Notes: generated by a model not told the origin, from the sequence alone. 64,000 bases of DNA from Acanthamoeba lenticulata (GCA_002179805.1 NAVB01000211.1:62001-126000); one strand, 5' to 3'; numbered from the stretch's first letter, positions 11,222-27,536 are shown. Made by a program: numbers and translations.

Positions 11222-13325
11222 TCAGGCGTTGAGGATGGAATAGGTGGAGGCAATGAAGGTGAAAACGTAGCGCCCGCTCTTGCCCTTCGTGACAAAGAAG
11301 GTGACCTTGGTCCTCGGCGCGGCCGGAGACGAGCTGGCCTCCTCGATGGTGGCGACGGCGCGGCGGACGGCCGAAGTGTTCTCCTGCGCCTGCTTGGGGC
11401 TGTGGACCAGGAATCCCTCGTAGCCCTCGCCCTCGCCTCCCTCCTTGATGTCCTCGGCCTTTTGGATGACGCTGCACTCGAGGATGGTGCGGATGTTGCG
11501 CCCTTGCAGCTGGGTCTGCTGGGCCAGGCGGAGCATGCTCGGGTTGGCGAACAGGATTTCGCCGCCCAGATCCGTGAGGAGGATGCCCACGGGCAGGTTG
11601 AGGTAGAGCTCGTAGCTCTTCTTGTTCAGGCGATACCGGGAGCGTTCACCCCGCAAGCACACGGTGCCTGACGGTGATGACGACGGCGTAAGAGATCAAG
11701 AGGGAAGGTCTTCAAAACGCAAGTGAAAGAAGGAGAGGAATGGCGCGTACCACCGCGGCTCGTCAGCACAGCTGCCTCGAGGTCATCATCCTCGTTGATC
11801 TGGTTCTCGTCTCCGTCCTCGTCCGTGAAGTAGAGGGTCACAGGTCGGCCGAATGCGCCCTCTGGAAATTACGAACAAGAAGCAAAGGCGTGAGCGTCTG
11901 GCGGATGGGAAGGTCCACGAAAAACAGAGAAGGGAGGGCGCGTACCAATCTTCTTGGAGAGCTCTTGCAGCTTCATGTTGCGCTTCATGAGGAAGATGAC
12001 CGGCTGCTCGAGATCCTCAAGATGGATCTTGACCGGCAGACGATAGTCTTCGGTGGCCTTGTCCCGGTTCCAGAAGTCCGGCACATCGTCGTTCAGGTTC
12101 TCGCCTGTGCGCCCCGGAAAGGTCGTCAGTGGGTGGTTCTCCTCAAGGAGACGCAGACAACAACCAACAAATAAACAGATTAGCAAAACGATTGGCTCGG
12201 CTCGCACCAGAAGGAGAGCGGTAGAGAATGTTGCCGGTCTTGGCCTTTTGCTTGGCGTTGGTCCACTGGTGGGCCACGGCTTCCTTCTTGTCGGAGCGAA
12301 GTTCGCAGACGAGGTTCCACACGGCCTCCTTTTCATCGGGCTCGGCGTCCATGCCCATCACTTCGGCCAGCTCGGACTTGGTCAGCCTAAAGAGGTGCTT
12401 GCCGTCGATGCCCTTGACCACGACGGTGCGGCCGAAGTGGCCGTACTCGTTGGCCTCGAGCCACATCGCCACCTCCGGCGCCGACCAGTCGGCGGGCTCG
12501 TGCTCGGACAGGTCCTTGAGCAGTGTCACGTCCTTTTGGATGGCGATGAAGTGGGTCACCTCGCCAGTGGTCTTGCCCTTCTTGTGGACGGGCAAGATCC
12601 TACGCACGTATGAGACGATCAGCCCACCATGCGCCTAGACTGACCCAGACAAGTGGGAAAGGTTGTTACCTGAAGCGGTTCCAGAAGGCGACGCCATCAC
12701 GGCGGTAGTTGAGGATCTCGACGTCCAGGCTGCGGCCTGCCTTGATGGCCTCTCGTACCTTGTACACGGTCACCGGGTCCGTGTATTCTGTTCGGATGAC
12801 CAGGTTGAATGAGCCATCAGGCCAAAGCCGTTCAACAATAGAGTGACTGCTGCCGTACCGCCCTGCAAGAAGCGGCAGTTTCGGCCGATAATGTCCTCCT
12901 TGGGGTAGAGCGTCATCCTTTCGAACTGGTCATTGGCCCACACTGTCGAGCAAACAAAGTTAAAACGAAACAAAGAAAAATAAAGAAAATGGAGAAGAAA
13001 CCCACAACACGTGATGAACACGAAAACGACGAAGAATGAAGCACGACCACGCAAGCAATTCAAATGTACCGATAGGACAGTCGGGAAGGCGATTATCAGT
13101 GACGAGGATGGACTCGTAGACGTTGGAGAGGAAGGGATACTCGAACTCGATTTGTTTCTGTATGTGCTGCATCTTCGTGAGGGACAGCCCTTGGAACCGT
13201 TGCTTGGCCAAGTCAGCAGGGCCCACCGAGGCGCTGTCGTCCTTTACGGCACCGCCTGGGACCAACTTCTCGCCCAGAAGGGCTCCTTGCCTGGCGAGTT
13301 CAGCGGCGCTGGCACTGTTGCCCAT
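11222..13325 (-). CDS. LOV-SAM-PB1-PAS protein (putative blue-light receptor)
   Basis: ATG at 13323-13325, stop at 11222-11224, about seven exons. The N-terminus MGNSASAA fits N-myristoylation. Next comes a complete LOV domain spread over exons: SILVTDNRLPDCPI joined to VWANDQF, then GRNCRFLQG with the photoreactive cysteine, EYTDPVTVYKVREAIKAG, ILNYRRDGVAFWNRF, and THFIAIQKDVT. A SAM domain follows (PADWSAPEVAMWLEANEY to LFRLTKSELAEVMGM). Then a PB1 domain starts at LPVKIHLEDLEQPVIFLMK and carries the acidic OPCA loop YFTDEDGDENQINEDDDL. A second PAS domain closes the protein (NLPVGILLTDLGGEILFANPSML). No kinase or other output enzyme is present, so signalling must pass through SAM/PB1 contacts. 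A TTTAAAA element lies about 74 bp upstream. Domain identities are well supported by motifs; light sensing is inferred from the conserved Cys and flavin-pocket residues. Confidence 0.9.
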
Positions 13326-13398
13326 TGTGGTTGTGTTGGTGTACTGAAGGTGGGTGCTCTCCGGGGGTGGTAGACTTTAGGGCTGTCCGGGGCCTCGC

Positions 13399-13405
13399 TT
13401 TTAAA
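13399..13405 (-). promoter_or_regulatory. TATA-like element of the LOV gene
   Basis: TTTAAAA on the minus strand, about 74 bp before the LOV-protein ATG, in an otherwise GC-rich stretch. Spacing resembles that of the CsbD gene. Confidence 0.4.
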
Positions 13406-14066
13406 CTGAGGTGCGTCTCTTAGTCGGCTGCAGTAGAGTCACCACCAGCACCAGTTGTCGCAAAGGAAGAAAGAAGGTCGTTGACGAGAAGGATAATGAA
13501 GAACCTGACCAATGGCCAAAGAGGGAAAACGAAAGGCAGGAGACAGTCGGAAGGAAGGCGCACAGGGACCATTTGAAGCCAGCCGCCTGATCGTCACGCG
13601 CGATCGCCACCCGGGACGAGTGACCACGAATGCTAGCTGCCACGAATCGTTAGGCCTTTTACAGCAACGTTGACGGGTATGATGGTTGCGGACCGTTCCA
13701 ATTCATGAAAGTAGTGGGAAATATCAGCGGGACGACCCAGTGTGTGGAGAAGAAGCTGCCCAGTACCCGTGCTCCGACGTAACGAGAGACTTTGCCTGCA
13801 ATCGAGACAAGCAAGCCAGCCCGGGGCTTCGCATCATAGTCCTCAAACCTCGCAACTCCCTCAAGGCCCAAAAGTAAGAGAGCACGCTTTCCTCAGGCAG
13901 CGCAACCAGCAGCCGTTCTAGCAAGAAGAACTCAAGTGGACGCTCCGGCCACAACTTCAAGCCCACACTACTTGACGCTTTAAGCTCCGCTGCTGAACAC
14001 ACAAAGCCTGAAGACTTCGCTACAAGTCCGAACAAACACATAGCAGGCCTTTGCTAGCGGGGCACC
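13406..14066. other. Shared upstream region of the LOV and RasGAP-PB1 genes
   Basis: About 740 bp separate the two divergent start codons. Open frames here (for example 13724-14041 minus) are short, lack recognisable domains and look random. The region is the likely bidirectional promoter of the pair. Confidence 0.45.
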
Positions 14067-16192
14067 ATGACAGAGACTGCGCGACAGCCCGCAGTCTCGC
14101 GGCTTGTGGACGTGCGTGCCCTTGGACAACCTCCCCTTCGTTTGGTTATCTGGTTTACGGGGACTGACGCATAGGATCCCCACACACGCACAGTTTGTGG
14201 TGGCAGACAAGTTCATGCTCGAAATGCTCTTCGAGTACATCAAGGTGAGCGAGGTCGCGTCGGAAGAGCTCGCCACGGCGCTGGTCTTCCTCTTTTCCCA
14301 GAAGGGCAAGGGCCGAGGCCTCCTCGAACAAGCCGTCCACTCCGGCGTACGACACTGTACGGGATGCTCCCTGTTCCCCGCGGCGTGTGCAGCGAGTACT
14401 CACGGTGATGTGGTGGTTGCAAAAAAAATGACCGTGTTGTGGGCGCAGATCCGCAAGGAGGCATGTTGCGGGAGATGAACTTTAGCGTGTCGGTGCTGAG
14501 CGAGTATGTGCGATGCTGGGGTAAGCGCTACCTCCGCAACATCCTCAAGACGCCCCTTCGCAGCCTTCTACACAGCAAAACCCAGGTCGAGGTACATCAC
14601 CTCGCAAGTTCCTGGCCTGGAAAATACACAACAACTGTGGCATTTTCTGATTTGTTCCGGGACCAACTCTTCTTATTGGCAGATCGATCCCGCACGGTTG
14701 CGTCCTGATCAGGACGTGCATAGCAATAGGGCAGCTCTCATCGAGCACGTGGGGCTCATCATTCGCAATATTACCGCTGCGCGATTGCCTGCGCACATCG
14801 AGTCAGCCTTGCGCCTGCTTCTGTCTGGCTTACGCAACACGAGCGAGGGCACGTCGGGCTATGTGATCACCTCCACCTTCCTCTTCCTGCGGTTCGTCTG
14901 CGCTTCTCTCCTCCCAACGTCATGGGAAGACAACCTGGCCAGGAGGGCTCATGTTGTTATTGTTTGGTTGGTTGCGGTGGTGTGGTGTCGCAACAGATTC
15001 TTCTGCCCGGCCCTGGTGAGCCCCTACCTGTACGGCCTCATGAAGAAGAAAAAGAAGGGCGACGGCATCACCAAGGAGCAGCAACGCAAGCTCGTCCTCA
15101 CGGCCAAGGTGCTGCAAAACGTGGCCAACGGGGTCGTCGGCTCGGGCAAGGAGGACTACCTCTCCGCGGTGAGCTCCTTCGTGGAGGAGAGCATCGGGCG
15201 AGTCCGTGAGTGGGCCACGCAGTACCTGGTGCGGCACCAATCGCAACCCTTCTCCTGCCAAGCCTCTCCGGGAGATCCGGCCTTTGCGCTCACCGGCCAA
15301 GTGCTTCTTGTTGTTGTTGTTGTTGCAGGAGGTGGGACTCAACACGCCGAGATCGGACAAGGAGCAGGACAGCAAGGGCTTCATCAAGAAGGGCGCCACG
15401 GAGCCCTACATCCAGAAGGTGGGCGCCTTCCTGATGAAGAACGAGGACAACATCCGCAAGTACTTTGAGGCGGAGGGCAACAAGGAGCGCGAAAAGGTCG
15501 GCAAGCAGCGGGAAGAGTACATCCAGACATGCGACGTCTTCCTCGAGCACATGGACGACATCCGCAAGGAGATCGGCGGCAACCCAGAGCAGGCCGAAAG
15601 CTACGAGAAGGTCTGGGAGCGAGTGCAGCGCCGCATGCAGCGACTCGAGCAGATGCAGAAGCTCCAGGCCTCCGGATCCAGTCGACGGAATTCAGTCGTC
15701 TCCAACGGCAGCAACAACACCTCGCCGACCTACCCGAGCGACTCGGGCCAGTTCGTTTTCTCGCTGTCGACCGATGAGCCCACCTCACCGATCGACCAAT
15801 CTGGCTCGCTCACCTTCTCCTCCGGCCCTGACGACGGCGAGGAGGATGAAGACGCCACCACCGAGTCGGGTTTGGATGATGTCAACGAGCTCGAGGAGGT
15901 TCGCGAGTCGCTGCTGGCGCGCAACGACGTCAACCCCGAGGGCAAGGTCATCTTCAAGTGCTGGTGCGGCAAGGTCAAGAAGATGCTCATCCACCAGCTC
16001 GCCTCGGTCACCTATGAAGAACTGCAGTCGGCCGTGGCCAAGAAGTTCAACCTGAGCTCGACGTTGCAGCTCACCTACGGCGAGACAGACCCACGCACAC
16101 CCCTGTCCTCGTCCTCGTTCTGCCACTTCCTCCGGACGTGCGGCACGATGACAGAAAGCTCGATCGTTTACTCGATCTACGTTAGCGCCTAA
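14067..16192 (+). CDS. RasGAP domain protein with C-terminal PB1-like domain
   Basis: Starts at ATG 14067 (MTETARQPAVSRLVD). The first intron is 14112-14193, and the gene ends at 16192. The RasGAP domain runs over several exons: FVVADKFMLEMLFEYIKV; GGMLREMNFSVSVLSEYV, where the Arg lies at the arginine-finger position; YLRNILKTPL; LIIRNITAARLPAHIESALRLL; then FLFLRFFCPAL, the family signature, after removal of the 14896-14999 intron; and VLTAKVLQNVANGV. A GAP C-terminal region (about 15330-15660) is helical. After a Ser-rich linker a PB1-like domain closes the protein (KVIFKCWCGKVKKMLI to LQLTYGETDPRTPL). It has the basic cluster of type II PB1 domains and no acidic OPCA loop. Ras-family GTPases are the expected substrates. 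The gene is divergent from the LOV gene. Confidence 0.85.
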
Positions 16193-16329
16193 CTGTTTGT
16201 TGAGCTTCGAGGCAGCCATTTTGATTCGTCCACATTCTCTCTTTGTTGTACACATTACACCGTCGTTTTCGGTCTTGAGTTCTTTCTCTTGTCGTTTCCT
16301 TTTTCTTTTTTCTTCCTCATCTTTTGTCC

Positions 16330-16554
16330 ATGGATCGACAGCAGCGCGACGAAGCCACAACACCAGTAGTCTTTGATTTTGAGGCTATACGCCGCGCGAC
16401 AGAGGAAGGCATCAGAGCGGCTGAGGCAGAGCACGCGCAGCGGGGCGCCACCAATGCAGCTAATCTGGCCAGCGCCGCTCGTGACGTGGCCTCGGCCATG
16501 AGGAATGCCCTTGCCCTGGAGCGCGATCACTCCAGCACAGAACCAACCCAGTAG
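16330..16554 (+). CDS. Possible small protein, 74 aa
   Basis: A short open frame from ATG 16330 in the gap between the converging RasGAP and USP genes. It encodes an Ala/Arg/Glu-rich, probably helical peptide (FEAIRRATEEGIRAAEAEHAQRG). It has no family signature. It could also be 3'UTR of the RasGAP gene, so confidence is low. Confidence 0.35.
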   Translation: MDRQQRDEATTPVVFDFEAIRRATEEGIRAAEAEHAQRGATNAANLASAARDVASAMRNALALERDHSSTEPTQ

Positions 16555-16644
16555 CCCTTCTTCCCACAGCGCAGCTGCATGTAAATAAAATATTGAATCT
16601 TTGTTTGTTTCGATTCATCAAAATTGATTGTGGGAAGAGCTCGT

Positions 16645-19600
16645 TCAGTTGCGCCCTCGGCCTCGTCCTCGGCCACCGCCGCGTCCACCTCGTCCCCTCA
16701 TCGGACCACGTCCTCCTCGCCGGGCGATCGGTGTGCCGTTCTTCTCCGCATCCTGTCCAAACGCGGTGCCTTGTGAGCCGCTGCCAGGAGCAAATCATAA
16801 TAAACACTGGTGCTTTACCTTGCGCTCACGCTGGAAGTTCTGAAGCGTCTGGAAGGGGTTCTTGCTGGAAGAGACTGCGGCCTCCTTCTTCTTGCTCTTC
16901 TTGGTCCGGCCGCGATCGTAGTCCACGTCCCACTGGTCGCGCTCGCGCTGCGCAAAAGAAAGCACCACCAGACGTCAAGTCGTTGCCTTTCATGAAGACG
17001 AAGAGGAAAAGAACAGGGTTTGGCGGATAGAGGATGGCAGCAACTACTCACCTTCTCCTCCTGGAGCTCAGGGGCAGTCTGGAGCAGCTGCTTCTGCTTG
17101 GCCGCCTTGTTTTCAATCCCCTTCACGCCGTCCCAGGTCGTCACTGCACCGGGCGTCAGCGCACAACCCCCATGAAACGAGGTTGGGACGAGGCAAGGGG
17201 AAGGGGGGAGGTACCTGTCTTGGTGCCGAGCTGATTCTCCTTGGTGTGGAGCTTGAGGTACTGCTCCCACTCCTTGGCGCCCGTAGTGGACTTCCTGCCC
17301 TTGGCCATCGGCGATGAGTCCACCAGGTCCTTGCCGCTCCCGCCTCGCCGGAACACGAGGTCGTCAAAGGACAGCACCTTGTCGTTCTTGCCGCTGCCCA
17401 CCACCTTCTTCTCCTTCTCCTCCTTCTTGGCCTTGCCGTTATCGGCCGATCCCTCCCTCTCCTTCTTCTCTGCACCACCATCCTCGTCAGCAGTGGGCTT
17501 GTGCTTCTTCTTCGCCTCCTCCTCCTGCTTCGCCTCAGCCTCCTCGCCCCGGGCACTCTCCTTGGCGTCATCCTGCCGCTTCCGCTTCTGGCCCGCCGTA
17601 GCCACGGCCGCACCGTGGCCATTGCTCACGCTATCGCCGTTCGCGTGCCCGTTCTCCTCCAACGTGGGCTTATGGTTCATCGCCGGAGTGGACACCAGGG
17701 CGGCGGCCCCGTCAGCGTTCGCGTCGCCGGCAGCGGTCTTGCCGCGCCTTCGTCGTCGCTTCTTCTTGCCTGCAGCCGTCGCTGATGCATCGACGGAGCC
17801 GTTTGCCTCGGTCGCGGGCTGCGTCGGGGCCTCGGCAGTCTGCGAGCCCCCAACTGGATGCGCTGTGTCGATGGTGGGTTTGCTGGCTGACTTCTCCTTG
17901 GCCGGCGGAGCTTGGACAGCGGGTGCCTGCTTCGCCTGCTGGCCCTTCTTCTTGCCGCTGTTGTTGTTCTTCCCCGCATTCTTTTCGCCCTCGTCATTTT
18001 CAAACTGCGCAAAGAGGTCGTCGACGCTCATCCGGGCAAAGTCGAAGCCGTCATCGTTGTCGCCGTCCTGCACCATGCCGTCGTCATCCTTCTGGGCCTC
18101 CTTGGCCTTGCCCTGAGGCGACGCGCCGAGCCGCGTCCGGAGCTGCTCCCCGGGGGTCGACTTCCCGTTGGCCACCGCCGCCAGCTTCTTGGGGCTCGGG
18201 CTGGTGGTGGTCGCGACGGGCTTGGCCTCCTGCTGCTGCTTTCCCTCGCCCTTGTCCGCGGTGTCGCCATTGGCGCCGGCCGCCTTCATTTGATTGAAGG
18301 CCGCGAAGCCGTTGAGGGCCTTGGCCTGCTCCGCCAACGGCGATGTAGCAGAAGTGGCCACGCGCTGCTTCTTGGTCTGCGGAGGCGTGCTTGCCGAGGC
18401 CTTGGCGAGCTTCTTCTTCCCGTGGCCGTTCACAAGGTCCTTCAGAGTGACGGTCTCGCCAAGGTCCTCGTCCGCGCCGCCCGTAGAGGCTTTGCGTGCG
18501 GCAGCGCCCTTGGGGCCAGACGTCGGGCTCTTGCTGCCGTTCTGCGCCTTGGGCGCCGGGCGGCTGACTTCCTCCTCGTCATCTTCCTCGGCCGAGTCGT
18601 GCTTGCCGGCCACGACCGAACGCTTTCGCTTCTTGGTGTTGGCCTTGGCGGACGAGGCCTCCTGGTCGCTCTCGCTACTCTCGTTCCCTGCAGACCGGGA
18701 CCACAAGACCGTCGTCAGTGGGCCATCCTCTCCCCTGCTGTAGAGGAGTTGGGGGAGAAGCAGGGGAGAGGTACCGTTATGCTGAGCGGGCAGGGATTCG
18801 GGCGACCGCACGTAGAAGAGGAGGTAGGCTTGCTGCTTCATCACCTGCTCCTGGCTCACTTGCCGCCGCTGTGTGCAACAGCACACATCACCACCGCGTG
18901 AGCAACGAGCTGAAATAGCCCGGCAATGAAGAACGCAGCAGCGGTGACGTACGATGGAGTCGTTCATCTCGTGCCAGATGCCGTTCGAGTTCTTGATGTA
19001 GCAATAATAGTGGCCGGCGCGCGTGTCATAGCCGCTGTGCACGAGCACGCCGTAAAGATCGTAGGACGGGTTGGCATCGCTCTGGTTCTTGCTCATGAAG
19101 GCCTTGAGCGGGAGCTTGGCCGGGTAGGCGATGAACTTGCTGATCTTCCCGCCCAGCATCGACCGGTAGGAGAATCGCTTGAGCTGGATGACGAGCACGT
19201 TGGGCGCCTCGTGGATCGTCAGCTGCTTCTTGGCTCGGCTCCGCTTCCCGCACCTGTCGTGAGCGCGGCCGCGAGACGGAGAAGGTGAGACGGGCCCACC
19301 ATCAAGTGTGAAGAACATGGGCAGAGGAGGGGAAGACGCACTTCTCGCATTTGTACATGTTGGACGAGTCGAGGACCTCGGGCTTGGTGAAGTGGATGAG
19401 AGCGTCGTTGATGGAATTGCAGTGCTTGATCTCGAGCGAGAGGTCGAGGAACGGGTCGAACGTGTTGGACGCGTAGGAGCACGCGGCGCAGACGACTGAG
19501 CTCATGAGGTGGCCGCCAAAGATGCGGTGCACGACGGAAGTCTGCTCGATCCGCGCCTCCAGCTTCTCGCTGCAGACAAAGAGAGAGAGAGAGACCCCGT

Positions 19601-20429
19601 TCGCATCAGAGGCAGAAGCCCTGATGCGGAGAGCAGAGAGCTGTTGCAACAGCACAAAGGGTGCACGAACCCAAGAGGCAGACTGCTCTTGTGCATGCTG
19701 TTGAGCAGGTAGCACAAAAACTCCTGCGCGTCTTCCTGCCGGCCGAGCCGGAAGTGCTTCACGATGGCTGCAACACAAGATTAATCTCTCGTTTGACCAG
19801 TAATAAAAATGTGTCTGTAGCCATTTTGGTGAGCGCACCTCGCAGCTGGGAGACGATCTCCTTGGGCACGATGGCACCCGATGTAGCCTTAAGCGCCGCC
19901 ACCACGTGCCTTTCCATCACGCACATGGCGCAAAAACCCACCCGCCGGCCTGGCATCGCAGATAGCGATTAGAATCGCGCAACTTAACTTGCATGAAAAA
20001 GGAGAACTTACAAGCCTTGGAATGCTGGCGCGATTGGAAGTAGTTGGCAAGAGGAGGGCAGTAGGTAAGACACTGCAGGGTTGAATTAAGGAAGCAAGTG
20101 TTGCCCACGTTGTGCAGACCGGCGCCAATTGGGCTTGGTTTGCTCCACTTCAGCAAGGGGTAGATCTTTTCCTTCGGGTAAAGGCTCTTCTTCGGAACGG
20201 GCAAAGTTGCCTCCTCCAGTTCCGAAGATGCAGTCTTGGCCTTGGACGATTTCGCGGGGGACGTCTCCACTTGGTCCAGTGAACCGTTGATGGGCTTGTA
20301 TTTTGAGCGGAATGATGTAAGAGATTCAGCATGCTTCGCTTTGTGGAAGTTGATTTTTCTCGGCGTGATGGGGGCGGCGGAGGCCAGCAATTCATCAATG
20401 TTGCTCTTCTTCGGCGAGGCCATTTTCAT
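16645..20429 (-). CDS. Ubiquitin-specific protease, USP36/USP42 (Ubp10/Dot4) type
   Basis: ATG at 20427-20429 and TGA at 16645-16647, many exons. After about 100 N-terminal residues comes the Cys box GLHNVGNTCFLNSTLQCLTY, then KEIVSQLRG, RLGRQEDAQEFLCYLLNSMH, VHRIFGGHLMSSVVCAACSY (finger Cys pair), MYKCEKC, APNVLVIQLKRFSYRSMLGGKISKF, and the His box GVLVHSGYDTRAGHYYCYIKNSNGIWHEMNDS. A later exon has QAYLLFYVR. A roughly 500-residue Ala/Lys/Glu-rich disordered region follows (17300-18690) with a Lys/Arg-rich nucleolar-like stretch KKKRRRRRGK. The C-terminus carries USP36-type motifs: TWDGVKG, then QWDVDYDRGRTKKSKKK and NPFQTFQNFQRER, and finally an RGG-rich tail. Human USP36 deubiquitinates nucleolar proteins and histones; the shared C-terminal motif supports the same subfamily. 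Confidence 0.9.
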
Positions 20430-20720
20430 CTTCCCTGCTCCTCCTCCCTCGCCTTGCGTAACGTGCGAGAGGCACTGAACGATTTGAGATTTCTGATTTG
20501 CGTATTTTCTTGCGCTCTTCAACTCCGCAGCCGCAGCAAACCCCACTTTGAACCCCGGCCTTCCGCACACAACAAAGCAGACCAACGTGAAAGGCCTGAT
20601 ACTGCGGACCTCTGTTGTTGCTTGCGTGGTGGGCCGGCCAAGACTTGCGGGGGCGGTGTGCACGCAGGGGTAGCAATACAAAATTGGATCATCAATAAAT
20701 AAAGAAGAAATTACACCTCC

Positions 20721-25034
<4,314 letters not shown>

Positions 25035-25811
25035 CTGGCGCTGCTGCTCCAACACAACGGGGACGAAAAGACAAGAAGAGCCGCCAATACCCCAAGCAAG
25101 GAGGAATTGTCGGTGTCATTTTCTCTGTCCCTCCGGAGTTGGTCGTGGAGCAACCCTCATGGCGGTTCGACTGCAGCGCGTGGGACGAAGCAGAGTGCGC
25201 TGGGCCTTGGCGCGGGTGTTCAACAGCCCCAACATGATTGGCGCCATCACACCAGTGGTTAGCCCAAGTACTGTGGGGAATCAGATAGCGCGTATTAGGG
25301 TGATGGTGAGGACGTCGGCTTTAGCCTTGAGTGATTGCGCCTTCTTGGGTCCAGGAGGAGCACCAGAGGTCACCTTCGCTACCAACTGCAGAATGTGAAA
25401 TTTCGAGAAACCAGACGCGAAGCGCTTATCGTGCCGCCAGAGAGGAAGACAAGAGCTCCACTCCTGACTTTGGTCTCCTATCCTCCCGCAACGGCCAGGA
25501 GAACACCTTGTCCTGCCATCAGACCCAACGCACAGTCACGTTGTGGCGCGAACGATCAAAACTAGTTGGTGGTTCTGTACGAACGCAACGGAAGGCGGGA
25601 AGGGAAAATCGTCGCACACGCAGCCAAAACACAGGAGATGCCTCTCTGTCAACCAGCAGTTGTTGCCAGCAGCAAGCATCAGTGGGCCACAATCAAGCAA
25701 GATTCCCACCTATCTTTGCAAGAATGCAAAATCGGTACCACAAACCACAGGATCTTTTCCTTCTATGATTCTCTTTTCAAGAGTCCCATCCATTTAACAC
25801 CACCCTCGCAG
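25035..25811. other. Region without a confident gene
   Basis: No exon with a recognisable domain on either strand. On the minus strand an acceptor-like CCCACAG at about 25265 precedes a small frame with MAPIMLGLLNTRAKAQRTLL (about 25103-25234). On the plus strand 25331-25768 is open but of random composition. The stretch probably holds upstream DNA, perhaps with a leader exon, for the LIM/costars gene (minus) and the Gln-rich gene (plus). Confidence 0.35.
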
Positions 25812-27536
25812 TGGGCAAGTCGTGGTGGTCCTCCGGTGAGGTCACCTGGGCCTATCGAGTCGTCTTGACCGCCACCGATACTCAGCTCGGTACCTTCCTC
25901 CCTCCCCTCCTGGAAGGGAGGCGTTGTGGCACACGCGTTTGTGGGCCACCCCTGACTCACGCTTCGCCGTTGTACGTCACGTGCTGCGATTACTGTCGGG
26001 TGGTCGTCCTCTTCTACGCCCGCAGCCTACGCGAGTGACATCACGCAGATCGTGACCGACTGGGAGTTTGTGCAAAAGCTGGTCAGGTGCGCGCGCCTTC
26101 TCTCTGGGGTCCTTCCTACGTTCCCCCCCTTTGACCCTGGGCCGCACGTGCGGTGACTGAACACTGGCGCTGGCGGTTCTCCCGCACCAACAGCGAAGTG
26201 CCGCTACTCGATCCGGAGGCGTCGCCTGCCGCCAACGCCGAAGTGATCGTGCGCGTATTCCAGCGACGCTGGGACGCCAGGCAGCCACACCAACACCAAC
26301 ATCAACCTCAACCTCAACAGCCCCAACAGCAGCCGCCGCCATCACACGAAAAGGACAACATCAGCATCGAGGTCACCAACTGCAGCAACAGCAGCAGCAG
26401 CAGCAGCAGCGGCAGCTCTGCTGAGCAGAAGCCGAGCGTCGAGAAGCGGTCCGGCAGTCGGGTTTTCTTCCGCACGCCGATCGGGACGCCCACGTCGATC
26501 AAGCGGCTCATGCTCGGAGCGGAGACGACCCCGTTTCCCGGCATTCCGCTTCATCGCGAGGGCCAGCCCGCGCCCGTCACGCCGCGCCGGACGTCTGAAA
26601 TCGCAGCCGAGCAGGCTGGAGTCGACTCTAACGAGAGGCCGACCGCCGTCGACAGCGGCGCCAGGACTCTAGCGGACGGCCAAACGGTTCGTGAGCGCGA
26701 GCTGCAAGGCAAGCTAGAGCGCAGCCTCGACGCCGTGGAAAAGGCCGTCATGACACCCGCCGGCCTTCAGCACGACGAGGTATAGAGAGAGCCCGGTTCG
26801 CCGCGCTTGACACGCGGAGAACTAAGGCAGCCGTTTGGCCGGGGGGGGGGGCGTGCTGGTGCAGCACTACCGAGTCTACGCGGACTGCATCAACGGCCTG
26901 CTGTACGAGCTCCGCGCGGTGAAGAACGGCGCGGGCGCGACGACAGCTGTCGGAGCGGCGCCAGAGGCCTCTGCCTCGACGGCGGAGCTGCTGTGTCTGC
27001 TCTCGCGAGCCTCGCTGGATGCGGCGCGCGTGCTCGTCGCCTCACAGAAGCAGCAGCAGCAGCAACAGCAGCAACAGCAGCAGCACAAGGGAACCTCACA
27101 GGCGACCGACGCGGTGGTTACGGCGGAAGCGGTGGTGGTTCCGCCATCGGCGCCGCCGGTGGCATCTACGAGAGAGGCAGCGTCAGGGGACGAAGACCTG
27201 CAAAAGGCCAAAGAGGGCCAGGGCGACGACGCAGAGCCCGGAAGCGGCGACACGGAGAAAGCGATGCCTCCCGTTAGCGCGACAGTGGTGGAGAGTAAGA
27301 GTGATAGTAGCAGCGCCGGATCGGCTGGCGAACGCCCGTCGCCAAAGGGCGGGGATCAGGTGGACGCCATCAAGAGGCTGCAGCGATGCCTGGAGCTCTT
27401 TGGTGCGGCCAGCAAGAGCCTCACCTCGGTACGCCAAATTTGTGTGTTGATGCTCACTGGCCTCAACCGGCCACGACCTGACCACAACAGAACATTTCAG
27501 ATGACGGAACAGAACGGGAGCGTGACCACGGACTGA
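25812..27536 (+). CDS. Hypothetical Gln/Ser-rich protein
   Basis: Exons in frame: about 25812-25889 (WWSSGEVTWAYRVVLTATDT), 26026-26086 (AYASDITQIVTDWEFVQKLV), 26194-26779 and 26865 to the stop at 27534-27536; a final 72-nt intron may lie at about 27429-27500. The first exon follows an acceptor (CTCGCAG) and has no ATG, so the true start is unresolved. A helical module (PEASPAANAEVIVRVFQRRW) is followed by Gln/Pro-His-rich and poly-Ser tracts, then GSRVFFRTPIGTPTSIKRL with TP sites suggestive of proline-directed phosphorylation. Next come a helical HYRVYADCINGLLYELRA segment, an 11-Gln run, acidic linker and a last helix (DAIKRLQRCLELFGAASKSLTS). I do not recognise the family. An 11-G run abuts the 26780-26864 intron acceptor. 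Confidence 0.55.
27051..27083 (+). repeat. CAG/CAA polyglutamine tract
   Basis: Eleven consecutive Gln codons (CAG with two CAA interruptions) in the last large exon of the Gln-rich hypothetical gene. CAA interruptions normally limit slippage. Confidence 0.85.

Noticed and set aside
17241..18116. Plus-strand frame of 291 codons
   Set aside because: Antisense of the low-complexity Ala/Lys/Glu tail of the USP36-like gene; no recognisable domain.
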